From: Streptomyces sp. NBC_01717
GTDB taxonomy: Bacteria > Actinomycetota > Actinomycetes > Streptomycetales > Streptomycetaceae
Length of the DNA stretch: 64,000 nt
NCBI RefSeq assembly: GCF_036248255.1
Contig: NZ_CP109178.1
Span: forward strand, 2,728,001-2,792,000
Direction: 5' to 3'
Part shown: positions 53,385-62,569 of the stretch, one piece after another
Layout: each line of letters begins with the position of its first letter
Numbering within the stretch: the first letter of the stretch is position 1
Position numbers and translations under genes: made by a program
Notes under the pieces: generated by a model
What the model saw: only the letters and a program-made list of their open reading frames with translations
Databases searched by the model: none
What the model was told of the DNA's origin: nothing

Positions 53385-55055
53385 ATGAGCGCCCCACCGC
53401 CCACCCCCCGGAGGCCGCGACGGCTCGGTTGGCCGCAGCGGGTCTTCTCCCAGGTGCTGCTGATACAACTCGCCATCGCCACCGGCGTCACCGTACTCGC
53501 CACCGGCCTCTTTCTGGCACCCCTCAGCGCACAGCTCGACGACGAGGCGATGCACCGTGCGCTCGCCATCGCGCAGAGCACGGCGGCCCAGCCGCAGATC
53601 ACCGAGGCGCTGCTCGCCACCGCCCCGGCCCCCGGCGGGCCCGTGCAGTCGGCGGCCGAGCGGGTCAGGCGGTCCACCGGCGCCGAGTACGTCGTCGTCA
53701 TGGACCGGCGCGGGGTGCGCTGGTCGCACCCCGACGCCGGCCGGATCGGAAAGGTCGTCTCCACCGACCCCGGTGAGGCGCTCGCGGGCGACCAGGTCAT
53801 GGAGATCGACAGCGGCACGCTCGGCCGCTCGGCCCGTGGCAAGGTGCCGCTCCGCGACGAGTCGGGCCACATCGTCGGGGCGGTCTCGGTCGGTATCGCG
53901 TACGACAGCGTCCGCGCCCACCTCCTGGCGGCGATCCCCGGGCTGCTCGCCTACGCGGGCGGGGCGCTGGCCGTCGGGGCGCTCGCCGCCTATCTCGTCT
54001 CCCGTCGTATCCAGCGGCAGACCCAGGACCTTGCCTTTTCCGACATCTCCGCGCTGCTGACCGAACGCGAGGCAATGCTGCACAGCATCCGGGAAGGGGT
54101 GGTCGCGCTCGACCGGACGGGACGTATCCGGCTCCTGAACGACGAGGCGCAGCGGCTGCTCGGGCTCGGCCCCGATGCCGCGGGCCGCCCGCTCGACGAG
54201 GCGCTCGGCCTCGGGCGGACGGCCGACGTGCTGGCCGGCCGAGTGGTCGGCGACGATCTGCTGACCGTACGGGGCAACCGGGTGCTGCTCGCCAACCGGA
54301 TGCCGACCGACGACGGGGGTGCGGTCGCCACCCTCCGCGACCGCACCGAACTCGAGCATCTCGGCCGAGAACTCGACTCCACCCGCGGTCTGATCGACGC
54401 CCTGCGCGCGCAGGACCACGAACACGCCAACCGGCTGCACACGCTCCTGGGGCTGCTGGAGCTGGAGATGCACGACGACGCGATTGAGTTCGTCACGGAG
54501 GTCGTCGGCGGCCACCGGGCCACCGCCGAGCAGGTCACCGAGAAGGTTCACGACCCGCTGCTGGCGGCCCTGCTGGTCGGCAAGGCGACGGTCGCGGCGG
54601 AGCGCGGCGTCTCCCTTCGGATGGCGCCCGGCACGCTGCTCCCGGACCGGCTGGTGGATTCGCGCGGGCTCGTCACCGCCGTCGGCAATCTCGTCGACAA
54701 CGCCCTGGACGCGGCGGCCGGGTCGGACGGCGCCGTGATCGAGGTGGGCCTTCGGGCGGACGGCCGTACGGTGGTGCTGCAGGTCCGCGACAGCGGCCCG
54801 GGCGTCCCTCCCGAGCAGCACGAATCGATCTTTACCGAGGGCTGGTCGACCAAGGAGCTCCCGGCGCACGGCAAACGCGGTCTGGGTCTCGCACTGGTAC
54901 GGCGGCTGGCCGAACGACAGGGCGGCAGCGTCACCGTCGGCTCGGCGCCGGAGGGCGGCGCCGAGTTCACCGTCGTACTGCCGGAGGCCCTCCCCGAACC
55001 GGGGCTGACGGCGACAGCCCATCCGGAGCCGAGCACCGCAGGAGAAGTTCAGTGA
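53385..55055 (+). CDS. CitA/DcuS-type sensor histidine kinase
   Basis: A 556-residue membrane kinase. Membrane helix 1 (about 20-48) is followed by an extracytoplasmic PAS-like (CitA-type) domain (about 50-185) with RRSTGAEYVVVMDRRGVRWS and VGAVSVGIAYDSVRAHLL, helix 2 (about 185-208), a cytoplasmic PAS domain (about 220-320) and a kinase core. The phosphorylated His is about H345 in QDHEHANRLHTLLGLLEL, the SpoOB/CitA-type context. The HATPase has NLVDNALDAAAG and GKRGLGLALV. Relatives sense extracellular citrate, C4-dicarboxylates or malate. Coupled to the response regulator by a GTGA overlap. Confidence 0.9.
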   Translation: MSAPPPTPRRPRRLGWPQRVFSQVLLIQLAIATGVTVLATGLFLAPLSAQLDDEAMHRALAIAQSTAAQPQITEALLATAPAPGGPVQSAAERVRRSTGAEYVVVMDRRGVRWSHPDAGRIGKVVSTDPGEALAGDQVMEIDSGTLGRSARGKVPLRDESGHIVGAVSVGIAYDSVRAHLLAAIPGLLAYAGGALAVGALAAYLVSRRIQRQTQDLAFSDISALLTEREAMLHSIREGVVALDRTGRIRLLNDEAQRLLGLGPDAAGRPLDEALGLGRTADVLAGRVVGDDLLTVRGNRVLLANRMPTDDGGAVATLRDRTELEHLGRELDSTRGLIDALRAQDHEHANRLHTLLGLLELEMHDDAIEFVTEVVGGHRATAEQVTEKVHDPLLAALLVGKATVAAERGVSLRMAPGTLLPDRLVDSRGLVTAVGNLVDNALDAAAGSDGAVIEVGLRADGRTVVLQVRDSGPGVPPEQHESIFTEGWSTKELPAHGKRGLGLALVRRLAERQGGSVTVGSAPEGGAEFTVVLPEALPEPGLTATAHPEPSTAGEVQ

Positions 55056-55729
55056 TCGAGGTCCTGATCGTCGACGACGACATCCGGGTTACGCAGATCA
55101 ACGCGGCCTACGTCTCCAGGGTGCCCGGATTCCGGGTGGCCGCTCAGGCGCACAGCGCCGCAGCGGCCCTCGCCGCGGTCGAGTCACAGCGCGTGGATCT
55201 CGTCCTGCTGGACCACTACATGCCCGACCGCAACGGCCTGACCGTGGTGCGGGAGCTGCGCAGGCTCGGCCACCGCACCGACGTGATCATGGTGACGGCG
55301 GCGCGCGACGTCGCGACCGTCCAGGAGGCCATGCGCCACGGTGCGCTCCAGTACCTGGTGAAGCCGTTCACCTACGCGGGGCTGCGGACCAAGCTGGAGG
55401 CCTACGCGGCGCTGCACCACACCCTGGAGGGCGGCGGCGAGGCCGAACAGGGTGACGTGGACCGGCTCTTCGGTGCCCTGTGGGCCGGGGGCGAACCCGG
55501 TCTGCCCAAGGGGCACTCGCCGACGACGGCGGAGCTGGTCCGCCAGGCGCTCCGTGGCGCCGACGGTCCGCTCTCCGCGCAGGAGATCGCGGAGAGCGCC
55601 GGGATGAGCCGGCAGACGGCGCAGCGGTATCTGAAGCTGCTGGAGCGGACGGGCCGGGTACGACTGACACTGCGGTACGGCGAGACGGGCCGCCCGGAGC
55701 ACCGCTACACCTGGGCCACCGGCTCCTGA
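55052..55729 (+). CDS. CitB/DcuR-type response regulator
   Basis: A 225-residue regulator. The receiver (1-120) has D8-D10, phosphoacceptor D54 (LVLLDHYMPD), T83 and K104. The C-terminal domain has a helix-turn-helix of the CitB kind (LSAQEIAESAGMSRQTAQRY, about 175-194). Its likely targets are carboxylate transport genes such as the neighbouring symporter, which is inference from position. The GTG start overlaps the kinase stop by 4 bases. Confidence 0.92.
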   Translation: MIEVLIVDDDIRVTQINAAYVSRVPGFRVAAQAHSAAAALAAVESQRVDLVLLDHYMPDRNGLTVVRELRRLGHRTDVIMVTAARDVATVQEAMRHGALQYLVKPFTYAGLRTKLEAYAALHHTLEGGGEAEQGDVDRLFGALWAGGEPGLPKGHSPTTAELVRQALRGADGPLSAQEIAESAGMSRQTAQRYLKLLERTGRVRLTLRYGETGRPEHRYTWATGS

Positions 55730-55791
55730 GGGGCCAGCGGCTGCCGAAGCACGTCCGGCCACCACGGCACCGGTTCCTGAGACGCCGTCGG

Positions 55792-57384
55792 CTACACGGC
55801 ACCGGCCCCGGTCAGCGCCCGGACCTCGGTCTCCGCGTGCTTGGCGGCATCCGGTGGCTCGGCCGAGGTGACCGTGCCGATCCAGCCCGCCAGGAAGCCG
55901 AGCGGGATGGAGACCAGGCCGGGGTTCTCCAGCGGGAAGAGCTGGAAATCCACTCCGGGGAAGAGAGCGGTGGGACTGCCGGAGACGACCGGTGAGAACA
56001 GTACGAGCAGAACCGCGGGGAACAGCCCTCCGTAGACCGACCAGACCGCCCCGCGCGTGGTGAAGTTCCGCCAGAACAGCGAGTACAGCAGCACGGGCAG
56101 ATTGGCCGAAGCGGCGACGGCGAAGGCGAGCGCCACCAGGAACGCGACGTTCAGATCCTGCGCGACCAGACCGAGCGCAATGGCGGCCACCCCGATCCCG
56201 GCAGCTGCGACCCGGGCCACGGTGACCTCACTGTGCTGCTTCCAGCCCGGACGTCTGAGTGAGGCGTAGAGGTCGTGGGCCACGGAGGCCGACGAGGCGA
56301 GCGTGATCCCGGCGACGACGGCGAGGATGGTCGCGAAGGCCACGGCGGCGACCACGGCGAACAGAATCGTCCCCCCGGTGGAACCTTCGCCGCCGCCGAG
56401 CACCAGCGCCAGCAGCGGAACTGCCGTGTTCCCGGCGGGATTCGACGCCCGGACGTCCGCCGAACCGACCAGCGCCGCCGCGCCGAACCCGAGCACGATC
56501 GTCATCAGATAGAAGCTGCCGATGAGGCCGATCGACCAGACGACCGAGCGGCGGGCGGCGCGGGCGGTGGGCACCGTGTAGAAGCGCGACAGGATGTGCG
56601 GCAGCCCCGCCGTACCGAGCACCAGGGCAAGACCCAGACTGACGAAGTCGAAGCGCGCGGTCCAGCTCCCGCCGTACTTGAGGCCAGGAGAGAGGAACTC
56701 CAGCCCGTGCCCGCTCCGTTCGGCGGCGGAATTGAGCAGCGTGTTGACATTGCCGTGGAAGTGGACAAGTACGAGCACGGTCAGCACGCTCGCGCCCACC
56801 ATCAGCATGACGGCCTTGACGATCTGGATCCAGGTCGTGGCGCGCATCCCGCCGAAGGACACATAGATCACCATGAGCGCTCCGACCCCGATGACGGTCC
56901 AGGAGCGGGCAGCACCACTGGTGCCGCCGAGAAGCAGAGCGACCAGACTGCCCGCACCCACCATCTGCGCCACCAGATAGAGCACGGAGACGGCGACGGA
57001 GGAGGTACCCGCCGCGATCCGGACCGGACGTTCCGCCATCCTGGCCGCCACCACATCGGCGAGGGTGAACCGGCCGCAGTTGCGGACGAGTTCCGCGACG
57101 AGCAGCAGGACGACGAGCCAGGCGACGAGGAATCCGACCGAGTAGAGCATGCCGTCGTAACCGAACAGGGCGATCAGGCCGGAGATGCCGAGGAAGGACG
57201 CGGCCGACATGTAGTCGCCGGCGATGGCAAAACCGTTCTCCATGGGGGAGAACAGCCGGCCGCCCGCATAGAACTCCTCCGCCGATCCATGCCGGTTGCG
57301 GCTCACCCACGTGGTGATGGCGAGCGTCACTGCAACGAACGCGCTGAACAGCAGCAGCGCCAGGGTCTGGTGGTTCCCGATCAA
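55792..57384 (-). CDS. Sodium:solute symporter, acetate permease (ActP) type
   Basis: A 530-residue membrane protein with about thirteen helices. RNRHGSAEEFYAGGRLFSPM, NGFAIAGDYMSAASFLGISG, LADVVAARMAERPVR, and GTAGLPHILSRFYTVP are the sodium:solute symporter features seen in ActP and related monocarboxylate carriers. It follows a DUF485 gene, the standard partner of ActP-like symporters. The start is taken as TTG at 57384, overlapping the DUF485 stop (TTGA); family length supports this, but a non-ATG start leaves some doubt. The substrate is likely a short carboxylate. Confidence 0.87.
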   Translation of the reverse strand: MIGNHQTLALLLFSAFVAVTLAITTWVSRNRHGSAEEFYAGGRLFSPMENGFAIAGDYMSAASFLGISGLIALFGYDGMLYSVGFLVAWLVVLLLVAELVRNCGRFTLADVVAARMAERPVRIAAGTSSVAVSVLYLVAQMVGAGSLVALLLGGTSGAARSWTVIGVGALMVIYVSFGGMRATTWIQIVKAVMLMVGASVLTVLVLVHFHGNVNTLLNSAAERSGHGLEFLSPGLKYGGSWTARFDFVSLGLALVLGTAGLPHILSRFYTVPTARAARRSVVWSIGLIGSFYLMTIVLGFGAAALVGSADVRASNPAGNTAVPLLALVLGGGEGSTGGTILFAVVAAVAFATILAVVAGITLASSASVAHDLYASLRRPGWKQHSEVTVARVAAAGIGVAAIALGLVAQDLNVAFLVALAFAVAASANLPVLLYSLFWRNFTTRGAVWSVYGGLFPAVLLVLFSPVVSGSPTALFPGVDFQLFPLENPGLVSIPLGFLAGWIGTVTSAEPPDAAKHAETEVRALTGAGAV

Positions 57385-57857
57385 CGCCCGATCCCCCGCG
57401 TCATTTCCTGAGTGTCCCAGCGCAGATCGAGCGCGGCCCGGTCCCTGCGCAGCCGCGCATGCCGTGCGTACGCCCCGGTGAGCAGGAACGTCGTGAGGAA
57501 CTGTCCGAGCCCCGCGATCATCGCCACATTGACCGCGCCGGCCACCGGCCGGGCCATCAGCCCGGGTGCGGTGATCGCTGTGACGACATAGGCGAGGTAC
57601 CAGACGAGGAACGCGAGGGTGGCGGGGACGACGAACCGCCGGTACCTGCGGCGCACTTCCTGGAAGGCCTCGCTGCGTTGCACCTCCAGATAGATGTCGG
57701 CCGCGCTGTGGCCACGCCGCGGGGGCACGGAACCGGGTGGCCCGGCCGGCACGAAGCCTCCCGTACCGTCCAGCTCGCCCCATCCGGAAGCCAGCGCGTC
57801 GTACCACGGGTCGTCGAGTCGCATCGCTGCGGCCTCGCTCCCTGCTTCCTTCTCCAC
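57381..57857 (-). CDS. DUF485 membrane protein, symporter partner
   Basis: A 158-residue protein. The N-terminal 60 residues are polar. The DUF485 domain (about 65-150) starts VQRSEAFQEVRRRYRRFVVP and has two membrane helices with a charged end (YARHARLRRDRAALDLRW). DUF485 proteins accompany acetate-type symporters and are thought to be accessory. The GTG at 57857 has GGGGAG; an ATG eleven codons in and an upstream in-frame start at 57902 are alternatives. Confidence 0.8.
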   Translation of the reverse strand: MEKEAGSEAAAMRLDDPWYDALASGWGELDGTGGFVPAGPPGSVPPRRGHSAADIYLEVQRSEAFQEVRRRYRRFVVPATLAFLVWYLAYVVTAITAPGLMARPVAGAVNVAMIAGLGQFLTTFLLTGAYARHARLRRDRAALDLRWDTQEMTRGIGR

Positions 57858-57955
57858 CGAACAACTCCCCTGGTCCACGGACCACTTCGGCCGCGTACCC
57901 AAGAATGGACAGATCGGGAAGTTCCCGGGCAGGTCATTTGCCGCACTTCACCTCT

Positions 57956-58636
57956 TCAGGTGAAGGATGTCCCGGGCGGGTGTGCGAGCCCGCGAACATA
58001 CGCATAGCGCACGGCCTGCGCCCTGTCGCGCACTCCGGTCTTGGCGAAGAGATTGTTGATGTGGCTCTTCACGGTGGCCTGCGAGATGTGCAGCTTGCGG
58101 GCGATCTCCGGGTTGGACAGTCCCTCGGCGATCAGGACGAGCACTTCCGCCTCGCGGGGCGTGAGGCCGTCGGGCAGTTGCGGCTCGGCGGCGGGCGGAC
58201 CGGCCGACGCGGGTGCCGTGGTGACCCGCTCCAGCAGCCGCCGCTGCACCGCAGGCGAGAATCCGGCCTCGCCCGACAGCACAGCGTGGATGGCCCGCAC
58301 GATCTCGTCGCCCCCGGCGTCCTTGGTGAGATATCCGCGAGCCCCCGCCTGCAGTGCGGGGAAGAGCGACTCGTCCTCCGCGAACGTCGTGAGCACCACC
58401 ACCTGAGTGTTCGGGTACTCCTTGCGGATGCGCCGCGTCGCCTCCACCCCGTCGCAACGCGGCATGCGGAGGTCCATCAGAACCACATCCGGAGCCCGCT
58501 CCGCGACGAGCGCGACGGCCTCTACCCCGTCCCTGGCCGATCCCACCACCTCGATCCCTGGCAGCAGCCCCAGCAGCATCACGATTCCTTCGCGCACCAC
58601 CGACTGGTCGTCGGCAACCACGACACGCGCGGTCAC
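57956..58636 (-). CDS. NarL/LuxR-type response regulator
   Basis: A 226-residue regulator. The receiver (1-120) has D9/D10, phosphoacceptor D55 (VVLMDLRMPR) and K105 region (YLTKDAGGDE). The LuxR-type helix-turn-helix (about 155-215) is LTPREAEVLVLIAEGLSNPE then IARKLHISQATVKSHINNLF. The GTG start overlaps the kinase stop by 4 bases. It is the last gene of a three-gene operon. Confidence 0.93.
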   Translation of the reverse strand: MTARVVVADDQSVVREGIVMLLGLLPGIEVVGSARDGVEAVALVAERAPDVVLMDLRMPRCDGVEATRRIRKEYPNTQVVVLTTFAEDESLFPALQAGARGYLTKDAGGDEIVRAIHAVLSGEAGFSPAVQRRLLERVTTAPASAGPPAAEPQLPDGLTPREAEVLVLIAEGLSNPEIARKLHISQATVKSHINNLFAKTGVRDRAQAVRYAYVRGLAHPPGTSFT

Positions 58637-59799
58637 GCGGGCACCCGCAGTCTCACCACGAACCCCTCCTCGCCCGGACCGGCCTCCAGTGTCCCGCCGA
58701 GCAGCTCGGCACGTTCCCTCATTCCCAGCAGACCGTAACCGGAGCCACTGACAGCGAGCTCCTCCACGGGCAGGCGGCCACCCCGGTCCCTGACCTCCAG
58801 GGCGACCTCGCCCGGCAGATACTCGAGCCGTACGAGCACGTCGGCCCCCGGCGCGTGCTTGCGCACATTGGTCAGCGCCTCCTGTGCCACCCGCCTGACC
58901 GCTTGCGAGGCCTCGGCCGTCAGCGGCCGCTGCTCCCCGGCCACCGTCACCTCGCCCGGCTCCACCGCGGCCACCAGATGTCGCAGGTAGTCCTCGACCG
59001 GGGAGACCTCCCCCCGCAGGGCGGAGAGCGCCTGCCGGGTCTCGGCCAGCCCATCGCGCGCCATCGAGCGGGCCGCCACCACCCGCTCCAGCACCTGGTC
59101 CCGGAACTCCCCCGAAGGTTCTCTCTCGATGAGCAGCCGCGCCGCCTCCAGGTGCACCAACTGCGCGGAGAGACTGTGCGCGAGCACATCGTGGATCTCG
59201 CGGGCGATCCTGGAGCGCTCGTCCAGCGCCGCCGACTCGGCTTCGGCCACCCTGGCAGCCCGCTCCTGCTCGAGGAGCCGCTGGGCGCTGCCGCGGGCCT
59301 CGGCATCCAGCCGGAGCACGTATCCCGCAAGGCAGAGACCCGCTGTGGTCACCGCCGTCGTCATCCAGCCGTCGGTGTTGACGGCGGCGTACGCGGCCAG
59401 CGCGACGGCCGTGGCGGGAACGCCCGCCGAGAGCGGCAACCGCTCCAGAGCCGTGACCGCGCAGCCGCACCACAAGATCACGGCCGGCACACCCGCACCG
59501 GCTTGCTGCGCCCCGAAGGCCGCCGCCATCAGCAGCGCCATGAGCCCCAGGGACGGCCAGAGCCGATGCTCCAGGCTGGTCCGGAAGAATGCCCACCCGG
59601 CCCAGACGCAGCCGATGACGCCCAGCAGGCCGACCACGACTTCCCAGGGCCCGAACCTGCCGTCGGAGAAGGTGCCCCAGAGCATGAGGGTCAGCAACAG
59701 AACCCGGACGGACCAGGCGATGGCCGCCCGGGGGCGGGTGCGGCCCCTTCTCGAGAGAGCCTCCCGGGACGGCCAGCTCGTCCAGGTAGCGCTTGTCAC
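58633..59799 (-). CDS. NarL-partner sensor histidine kinase (HisKA_3)
   Basis: A 388-residue membrane kinase. About five or six membrane helices lie in residues 28-165 with short loops, so the signal is probably sensed within the membrane. HisKA_3 follows with H203 in AREIHDVLAHSLSAQLVHLE. The HATPase has VAQEALTNVRKHA and GYGLLGMRERAELLGG. The signal is unknown. The GTG start overlaps the stop of the upstream membrane protein gene by 4 bases. Confidence 0.9.
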   Translation of the reverse strand: MTSATWTSWPSREALSRRGRTRPRAAIAWSVRVLLLTLMLWGTFSDGRFGPWEVVVGLLGVIGCVWAGWAFFRTSLEHRLWPSLGLMALLMAAAFGAQQAGAGVPAVILWCGCAVTALERLPLSAGVPATAVALAAYAAVNTDGWMTTAVTTAGLCLAGYVLRLDAEARGSAQRLLEQERAARVAEAESAALDERSRIAREIHDVLAHSLSAQLVHLEAARLLIEREPSGEFRDQVLERVVAARSMARDGLAETRQALSALRGEVSPVEDYLRHLVAAVEPGEVTVAGEQRPLTAEASQAVRRVAQEALTNVRKHAPGADVLVRLEYLPGEVALEVRDRGGRLPVEELAVSGSGYGLLGMRERAELLGGTLEAGPGEEGFVVRLRVPA

Positions 59800-60314
59800 A
59801 CACTGTCCTTCCACGCCGGCCGCGACGGCATGCCGTCCGCAGCGCCACCGTACGCCGGACGCATCTGGCGGGCCCGCCACATCAGCACGCCGCTGCGCAT
59901 CAGCAGCGTCACCGCAAGAGCCGTCATCAGAGCGGCACTGCCTTGATGTATACCCATCAGCGCGGCAGCCCCGTACAGAGCGGCTCGCAGCACCAGACCT
60001 CCCGTCCAGACGAAGACGGTGGCCTTGGTGCCCTTGCTCCACAGCGAGCCGTCCGGTTCACGCCACAGCCTGGCCGTCCAGCCCCAGCCGGCGCCGGTGA
60101 CCAGCCCCACCGCCAGTTCGGCGCCAAGGACCACGACGGACAACGCCTCGTGGTGTGCGTCCATCAGCCCGGGTTCGCGCAAAGACAAGACGAGCAGGAT
60201 GCCCGGCAGGATCCACCAGCGCCGGTCGTCGGAGATCCGCCGTGCCGAGCACTGGCGGACCACGACGACAGCCACGACGGCAATGATCAGCAGGGCATTG
60301 ACGAGCCCGGACAT
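59796..60314 (-). CDS. Membrane protein, first gene of the NarL-type two-component operon
   Basis: A 172-residue protein with about four hydrophobic segments (3-22, 34-50, 57-78, 97-135) and a short cytoplasmic tail. It resembles the DUF1453-type membrane proteins that precede kinases of this class in Streptomyces, but I am not certain of the family. The GTGA overlap with the kinase gene implies a functional link, perhaps as signal-sensing partner. Confidence 0.72.
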   Translation of the reverse strand: MSGLVNALLIIAVVAVVVVRQCSARRISDDRRWWILPGILLVLSLREPGLMDAHHEALSVVVLGAELAVGLVTGAGWGWTARLWREPDGSLWSKGTKATVFVWTGGLVLRAALYGAAALMGIHQGSAALMTALAVTLLMRSGVLMWRARQMRPAYGGAADGMPSRPAWKDSV

Positions 60315-60405
60315 GGCGGCCTCCGAAGTGCGGGAAAGGTCTTCGCCTTCGACGCTACGGAAAGGCCCAGGTCAGGGGATCGGCCCAGGGGTTGATCGTG
60401 GGTGG

Positions 60406-60443
60406 AGTCGTAGTCTCCACCCAGGGGTGGAGAGACTACGACT
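60406..60443. repeat. Long inverted repeat between parE and the two-component operon
   Basis: AGTCGTAGTCTC (60406-60417) is complementary to 60432-60443. The stem continues inward with CCACC/GGTGG after a 2-base bulge. It starts 6 bases past the parE stop and lies 92-129 bases upstream of the two-component operon. It can serve as the parE terminator; the dyad could also be an operator for the NarL-type regulator. Confidence 0.6.
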
Positions 60444-60448
60444 GCCGG

Positions 60449-62569
60449 TCATGCGTCGATGCGCGAGCGGTCCAGCGTGGCTGCCGAGTTGGAGATGAAC
60501 TCCTTGCGGGGCGCGACCTCGTTGCCCATCAGCAGATCGAAGACCTGCTCGGACGATTCCAGGTCGCCGATGTTGATCCGCCGCAGCGTGCGGTGACGCG
60601 GATCCATCGTGGTCTCCGCCAGCTGATCGGCATCCATCTCGCCGAGACCCTTGTACCGCTGGATCGAGTCCTTGTAGCGCACGTTCTTCCGCTGCAGCTC
60701 CAGGAGCGTATCCCGCAGCTCGCGGTCCGAGTACGTGTAGATGTACTTGTCCTGGCCCTTCTTCGGCTGACTGAGCTCGATCCGGTGCAGCGGCGGCACC
60801 GCCGCGAAGACCCGGCCCGCCTCGACCATGGGCCGCATGTAGCGCTGGAAGAGAGTGAGCAGCAGAATGCGGATGTGCGCGCCGTCGACATCGGCGTCGA
60901 CGAGAAGGATGATCTTCCCGTAGCGAGCCGCGTCGATGTCGAAGGTCCGGCCTGACCCCGCTCCTATGACCTGGATGATCGCGCCGCACTCAGCGTTCTT
61001 GAGCATGTCCGTGACGGACGCCTTCTGGACGTTGAGAATCTTGCCGCGAATCGGCAGCAGTGCCTGGAACTCGGAGTTCCGGGCGAGCTTGGCAGTACCC
61101 AGCGCCGAGTCTCCCTCGACGATGAACAGCTCACTGCGCTCCACGTCGTCACTGCGGCAGTCGGCAAGCTTGGCCGGCAGCGAGGAGGACTCCAGGGCCG
61201 TCTTCCGGCGCTGCGCGTCCTTGTGCTGACGGGCCGCGATGCGGGTCCGCGCGGCGGCCACCGCCTTGTCCAGGACCGCCCTGGCCTGCGCCTTGGCATC
61301 ACGCTTGGTGGAGGTCAGGAACGCCTTGAGTTCCTTGGCCACGACATTGGCGACGATCCGGTTGGCGGCCGAGGTGCCGAGCACCTCCTTGGTCTGACCC
61401 TCGAACTGCGGTTCCGCCAGCCGTACGGTGACGACCGCGGTGAGGCCCTCCAAGGCGTCGTCCTTGACGATGTCGTCCTCGGCGACGCGCAGCAGCTTCG
61501 CGGAGCGGAGCACCTCGTTGACCGTCTTGGTCACGGAGCGTTCGAAGCCGGTCACATGGGTGCCGCCCTTGGGGGTGGCGATGATGTTGACGAAGGACTT
61601 GAGGTTGGTGTCGTACCCGGTGCCCCAGCGCATGGCGATGTCGACGACGAGCTCACGGGTGACCTCGGTCGCCGTCATGTGCCCGCGCTCGTCCAGGACC
61701 GGCACGGTCTCCTTGAAGGTGCCCTGACCGGTCAGGCGCAGAACGTCGCAGACGGCCTTGTCCTGCGCGAGGTACTCGCAGAATTCGCTGATCCCGCCGT
61801 CGAAGCGGAACGTCTCCTCGGTCTTGCCCTCACCGTCGAGACCGCGCTCGTCGCGCACGACGATCGTGAGGCCGGGGACGAGGAAGGCCGTCTGCCGCGC
61901 CCGCTGGTGCAGCGTCTCCAGACCGAGCTTGGCGTCCTTGAGGAAGATCTGCCGGTCCGCCCAGTAGCGCACCCTGGTGCCGGTACGCGTCTTCGGTACC
62001 CGCTTCCCCTTGCGGAGACCGTTGGCCGGGTCGAACGGGCTGTCCGGCCCCTGCTCGGTGAAGATACCCGGAACGCCGCGCCGGAAGCTGATCGAGTGGG
62101 TCGCGCTGTTGCGGTCGACCTCGACGTCGAGCCGGGCCGAGAGCGCGTTGACGACGGAAGCGCCGACGCCGTGCAGACCGCCCGACGCGGCGTACGAGCC
62201 GCCACCGAACTTGCCGCCGGCGTGCAGCTTGGTCATCACGACTTCGATACCGGACAGGCCGGTCTTGGGCTCCACGTCGACCGGGATGCCGCGGCCGTTG
62301 TCCCGGACCTCGACGGAGTTGTCGTCGTGAAGGATGACCTCGATGTGATCGCAGTGGCCGCCGAGAGCCTCGTCGACCGAGTTGTCGATGATCTCCCAGA
62401 GGCAGTGCATGAGGCCGCGGCTGTCAGTCGACCCGATGTACATCCCGGGGCGCTTACGCACCGCTTCGAGCCCCTCGAGTACGAGAAGGTGCCGCGCGGT
62501 GTAGTTGGAGCCGTCTTGGTCTGCTCCGGTCAGCAGCGCAGTGGACGGCACGGACGTATCGGCGGTCAC
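60449..62569 (-). CDS. parE: Topoisomerase IV subunit B
   Basis: A 706-residue ATPase subunit of topoisomerase IV. The GHKL ATPase domain has EIIDNSVDEALGGHCDHIEV, DNGRGIPVD and the lid region GGKFGGGSYAASGGLHGVGA. The transducer follows (about 230-410). The TOPRIM domain has LFIVEGDSALGTAK and LLVDADVDGAHIR. The C-terminus has IQRYKGLGEMDADQLAETTM and MDPRHRTLRR. GAGGAG precedes the GTG start by 8 bases. The frame is open further upstream but without coding character. It pairs with ParC at 46000-48450. Confidence 0.94.
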   Translation of the reverse strand: MTADTSVPSTALLTGADQDGSNYTARHLLVLEGLEAVRKRPGMYIGSTDSRGLMHCLWEIIDNSVDEALGGHCDHIEVILHDDNSVEVRDNGRGIPVDVEPKTGLSGIEVVMTKLHAGGKFGGGSYAASGGLHGVGASVVNALSARLDVEVDRNSATHSISFRRGVPGIFTEQGPDSPFDPANGLRKGKRVPKTRTGTRVRYWADRQIFLKDAKLGLETLHQRARQTAFLVPGLTIVVRDERGLDGEGKTEETFRFDGGISEFCEYLAQDKAVCDVLRLTGQGTFKETVPVLDERGHMTATEVTRELVVDIAMRWGTGYDTNLKSFVNIIATPKGGTHVTGFERSVTKTVNEVLRSAKLLRVAEDDIVKDDALEGLTAVVTVRLAEPQFEGQTKEVLGTSAANRIVANVVAKELKAFLTSTKRDAKAQARAVLDKAVAAARTRIAARQHKDAQRRKTALESSSLPAKLADCRSDDVERSELFIVEGDSALGTAKLARNSEFQALLPIRGKILNVQKASVTDMLKNAECGAIIQVIGAGSGRTFDIDAARYGKIILLVDADVDGAHIRILLLTLFQRYMRPMVEAGRVFAAVPPLHRIELSQPKKGQDKYIYTYSDRELRDTLLELQRKNVRYKDSIQRYKGLGEMDADQLAETTMDPRHRTLRRINIGDLESSEQVFDLLMGNEVAPRKEFISNSAATLDRSRIDA

